Part shown: positions 63,651 through 64,000 of the stretch, piece by piece
Layout: each line of letters begins with the position of its first letter
Position numbering within the stretch: position 1 is the first letter of the stretch
From: CAWEBF01 sp963807235
GTDB taxonomy: Bacteria > Acidobacteriota > Vicinamibacteria > Vicinamibacterales > UBA2999
Direction of reading: 5' to 3'
Assembly (NCBI GenBank): GCA_963807235.1
Contig: CAWEBF010000016.1
Span: 185,420-249,419, forward strand
Length of the DNA: 64,000 nucleotides
The notes under the pieces: generated by a model
What the model saw: the letters and a program-made list of their open reading frames with translations, nothing else
What the model was told of the DNA's origin: nothing
The model's database searches: none
Translations under genes and position numbers: made by a program

Positions 63651-63692
63651 CACGGTCCGCCGCAACCGGTTGTCATGCGGTTGGCACAACAT
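63651..63692 (-). repeat. Cassette-junction repeat, copy 1
   Basis: On the minus strand: GTTGTGCCAACCGCATGACA, then ACCGGTTGCGGCGGACCGTGAG. CAACCG and CGGTTG can pair as a small hairpin. Lies ahead of the DinB-like gene. Confidence 0.7.
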
Positions 63693-63751
63693 CGGGTCGT
63701 GAGGTGGAAACAGAGCACCACAACCAGGGCAGGGCGATAGCTCGCTATGCC

Positions 63752-63845
63752 GCATAACGACCCGCCGATCAGCCGCGAGCGACGGGCACGTTCATTCGAA
63801 GGACTCTACGGCATCCGCCGCGTCGGCTGCAGCGGCTGGTTAGGC
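63752..63845 (-). other. attC-like recombination site
   Basis: On the minus strand it starts with GCCTAAC (fits RYYYAAC) three bases after the stop of the partial gene and ends with GTTATGC (one off GTTRRRY). Inside, CAGCCGCTGCAGCCGACGCG near one end and CGCGGCTGATCGGCGGG near the other are imperfect complements with unpaired bases, as expected for a folded attC. Length 94 bp. No integrase gene is in the window. Confidence 0.68.
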
Positions 63846-63847
63846 AG

Positions 63848-64000
63848 CTACGCCGAATCGCCGAGGAAGTGAATCTTCGCCGCTTCATCGAGTCGGCCTG
63901 AGCGTAGCATCTCGATCAGCTTTCGCATTTCGGCATCCTGCATTTCGCGATAGCTCACATCGTGCTTTCTGATATCGGCGTCGACGAGATAGTGTTCTGA
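63848..64000 (-). CDS. C-terminal fragment of an unknown cassette gene
   Basis: The last 50 codons of a minus-strand gene that continues past the window. The visible part (REMQDAEMRKLIEMLRSGR, then AAKIHFLGDSA and TAG) is helical and charged. No family is recognised. The attC-like site begins directly after the stop. Confidence 0.6.
   Translation of the reverse strand, partial: SEHYLVDADIRKHDVSYREMQDAEMRKLIEMLRSGRLDEAAKIHFLGDSA

Overview
The window is GC-rich, densely coded DNA from a Gram-negative bacterium with an outer membrane (TonB-dependent receptor, outer-membrane porin, MltB transglycosylase, Spy/CpxP-like protein). The secreted-protein families point to Acidobacteriota, probably Vicinamibacteria: DUF6152, a repeated 'GDTLVVET' lipoprotein/periplasmic family, a CRTAC1-type FG-GAP protein with a TPR lipoprotein behind a TonB receptor, and DUF4331. 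That taxonomic call is inference; no rRNA or tRNA gene was found.

Layout. 0-1.8 kb: DUF4198 (partial) and DUF4331 proteins. 1.85-16.2 kb: two divergent nitrogen-assimilation operons. The minus operon encodes an outer-membrane porin and an Nrt-type nitrate ABC transporter. The plus operon encodes a DmsB-DmsC fusion, a molybdopterin nitrate reductase, NirB, NirD, a NarK-type carrier and a GAF-ANTAR antiterminator. The 654-bp divergent region holds a sigma-54 promoter, a 17-bp palindrome and a run of leader hairpins. 16.3-25.3 kb: membrane and housekeeping genes, a two-component system, a universal stress protein and MltB. 25.4-28.1 kb: a two-subunit molybdenum hydroxylase. 28.5-35.3 kb: TonB receptor, CRTAC1 and TPR genes. 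35.6-42.1 kb: sigma-54-type amtB, hemD, PhzF, an ABC-F ATPase and a secreted hydrolase. 42.6-44.6 kb: a subtilase with 13 NIVW repeats. 44.6-60.9 kb: GNAT, a Cpx-like two-component system with a divergent Spy-like gene, secreted DUF6152/GDTLVVET proteins, a sugar dehydrogenase, a molybdopterin oxidoreductase and a serine hydrolase. 61-64 kb: a visibly less GC-rich, all-minus-strand array of small cassette-type genes with one good attC-like site; it runs off the right end.

The main coherent system is nitrogen acquisition: nitrate crosses the outer membrane by the porin, enters by NrtABCD or NarK, is reduced by the nitrate reductase and NirBD, and ammonium is also taken up by AmtB. HemD can supply uroporphyrinogen III for the siroheme of NirB. 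Sigma-54 promoters in front of the porin-nrt operon and amtB, plus an ANTAR protein with a multi-hairpin leader, suggest control by nitrogen status.

Two technical points matter to a reader. (1) Many genes carry single-base shifts, mostly apparent insertions, while protein similarity continues in the next frame; this looks like residual assembly error rather than decay, so the broken genes are given as single loci. (2) Intergenic spaces are rich in dispersed repeats of several kinds: palindromes with conserved cores but different arms, heptamer tracts, a 49-bp repeat and a perfect 45-bp inverted repeat.
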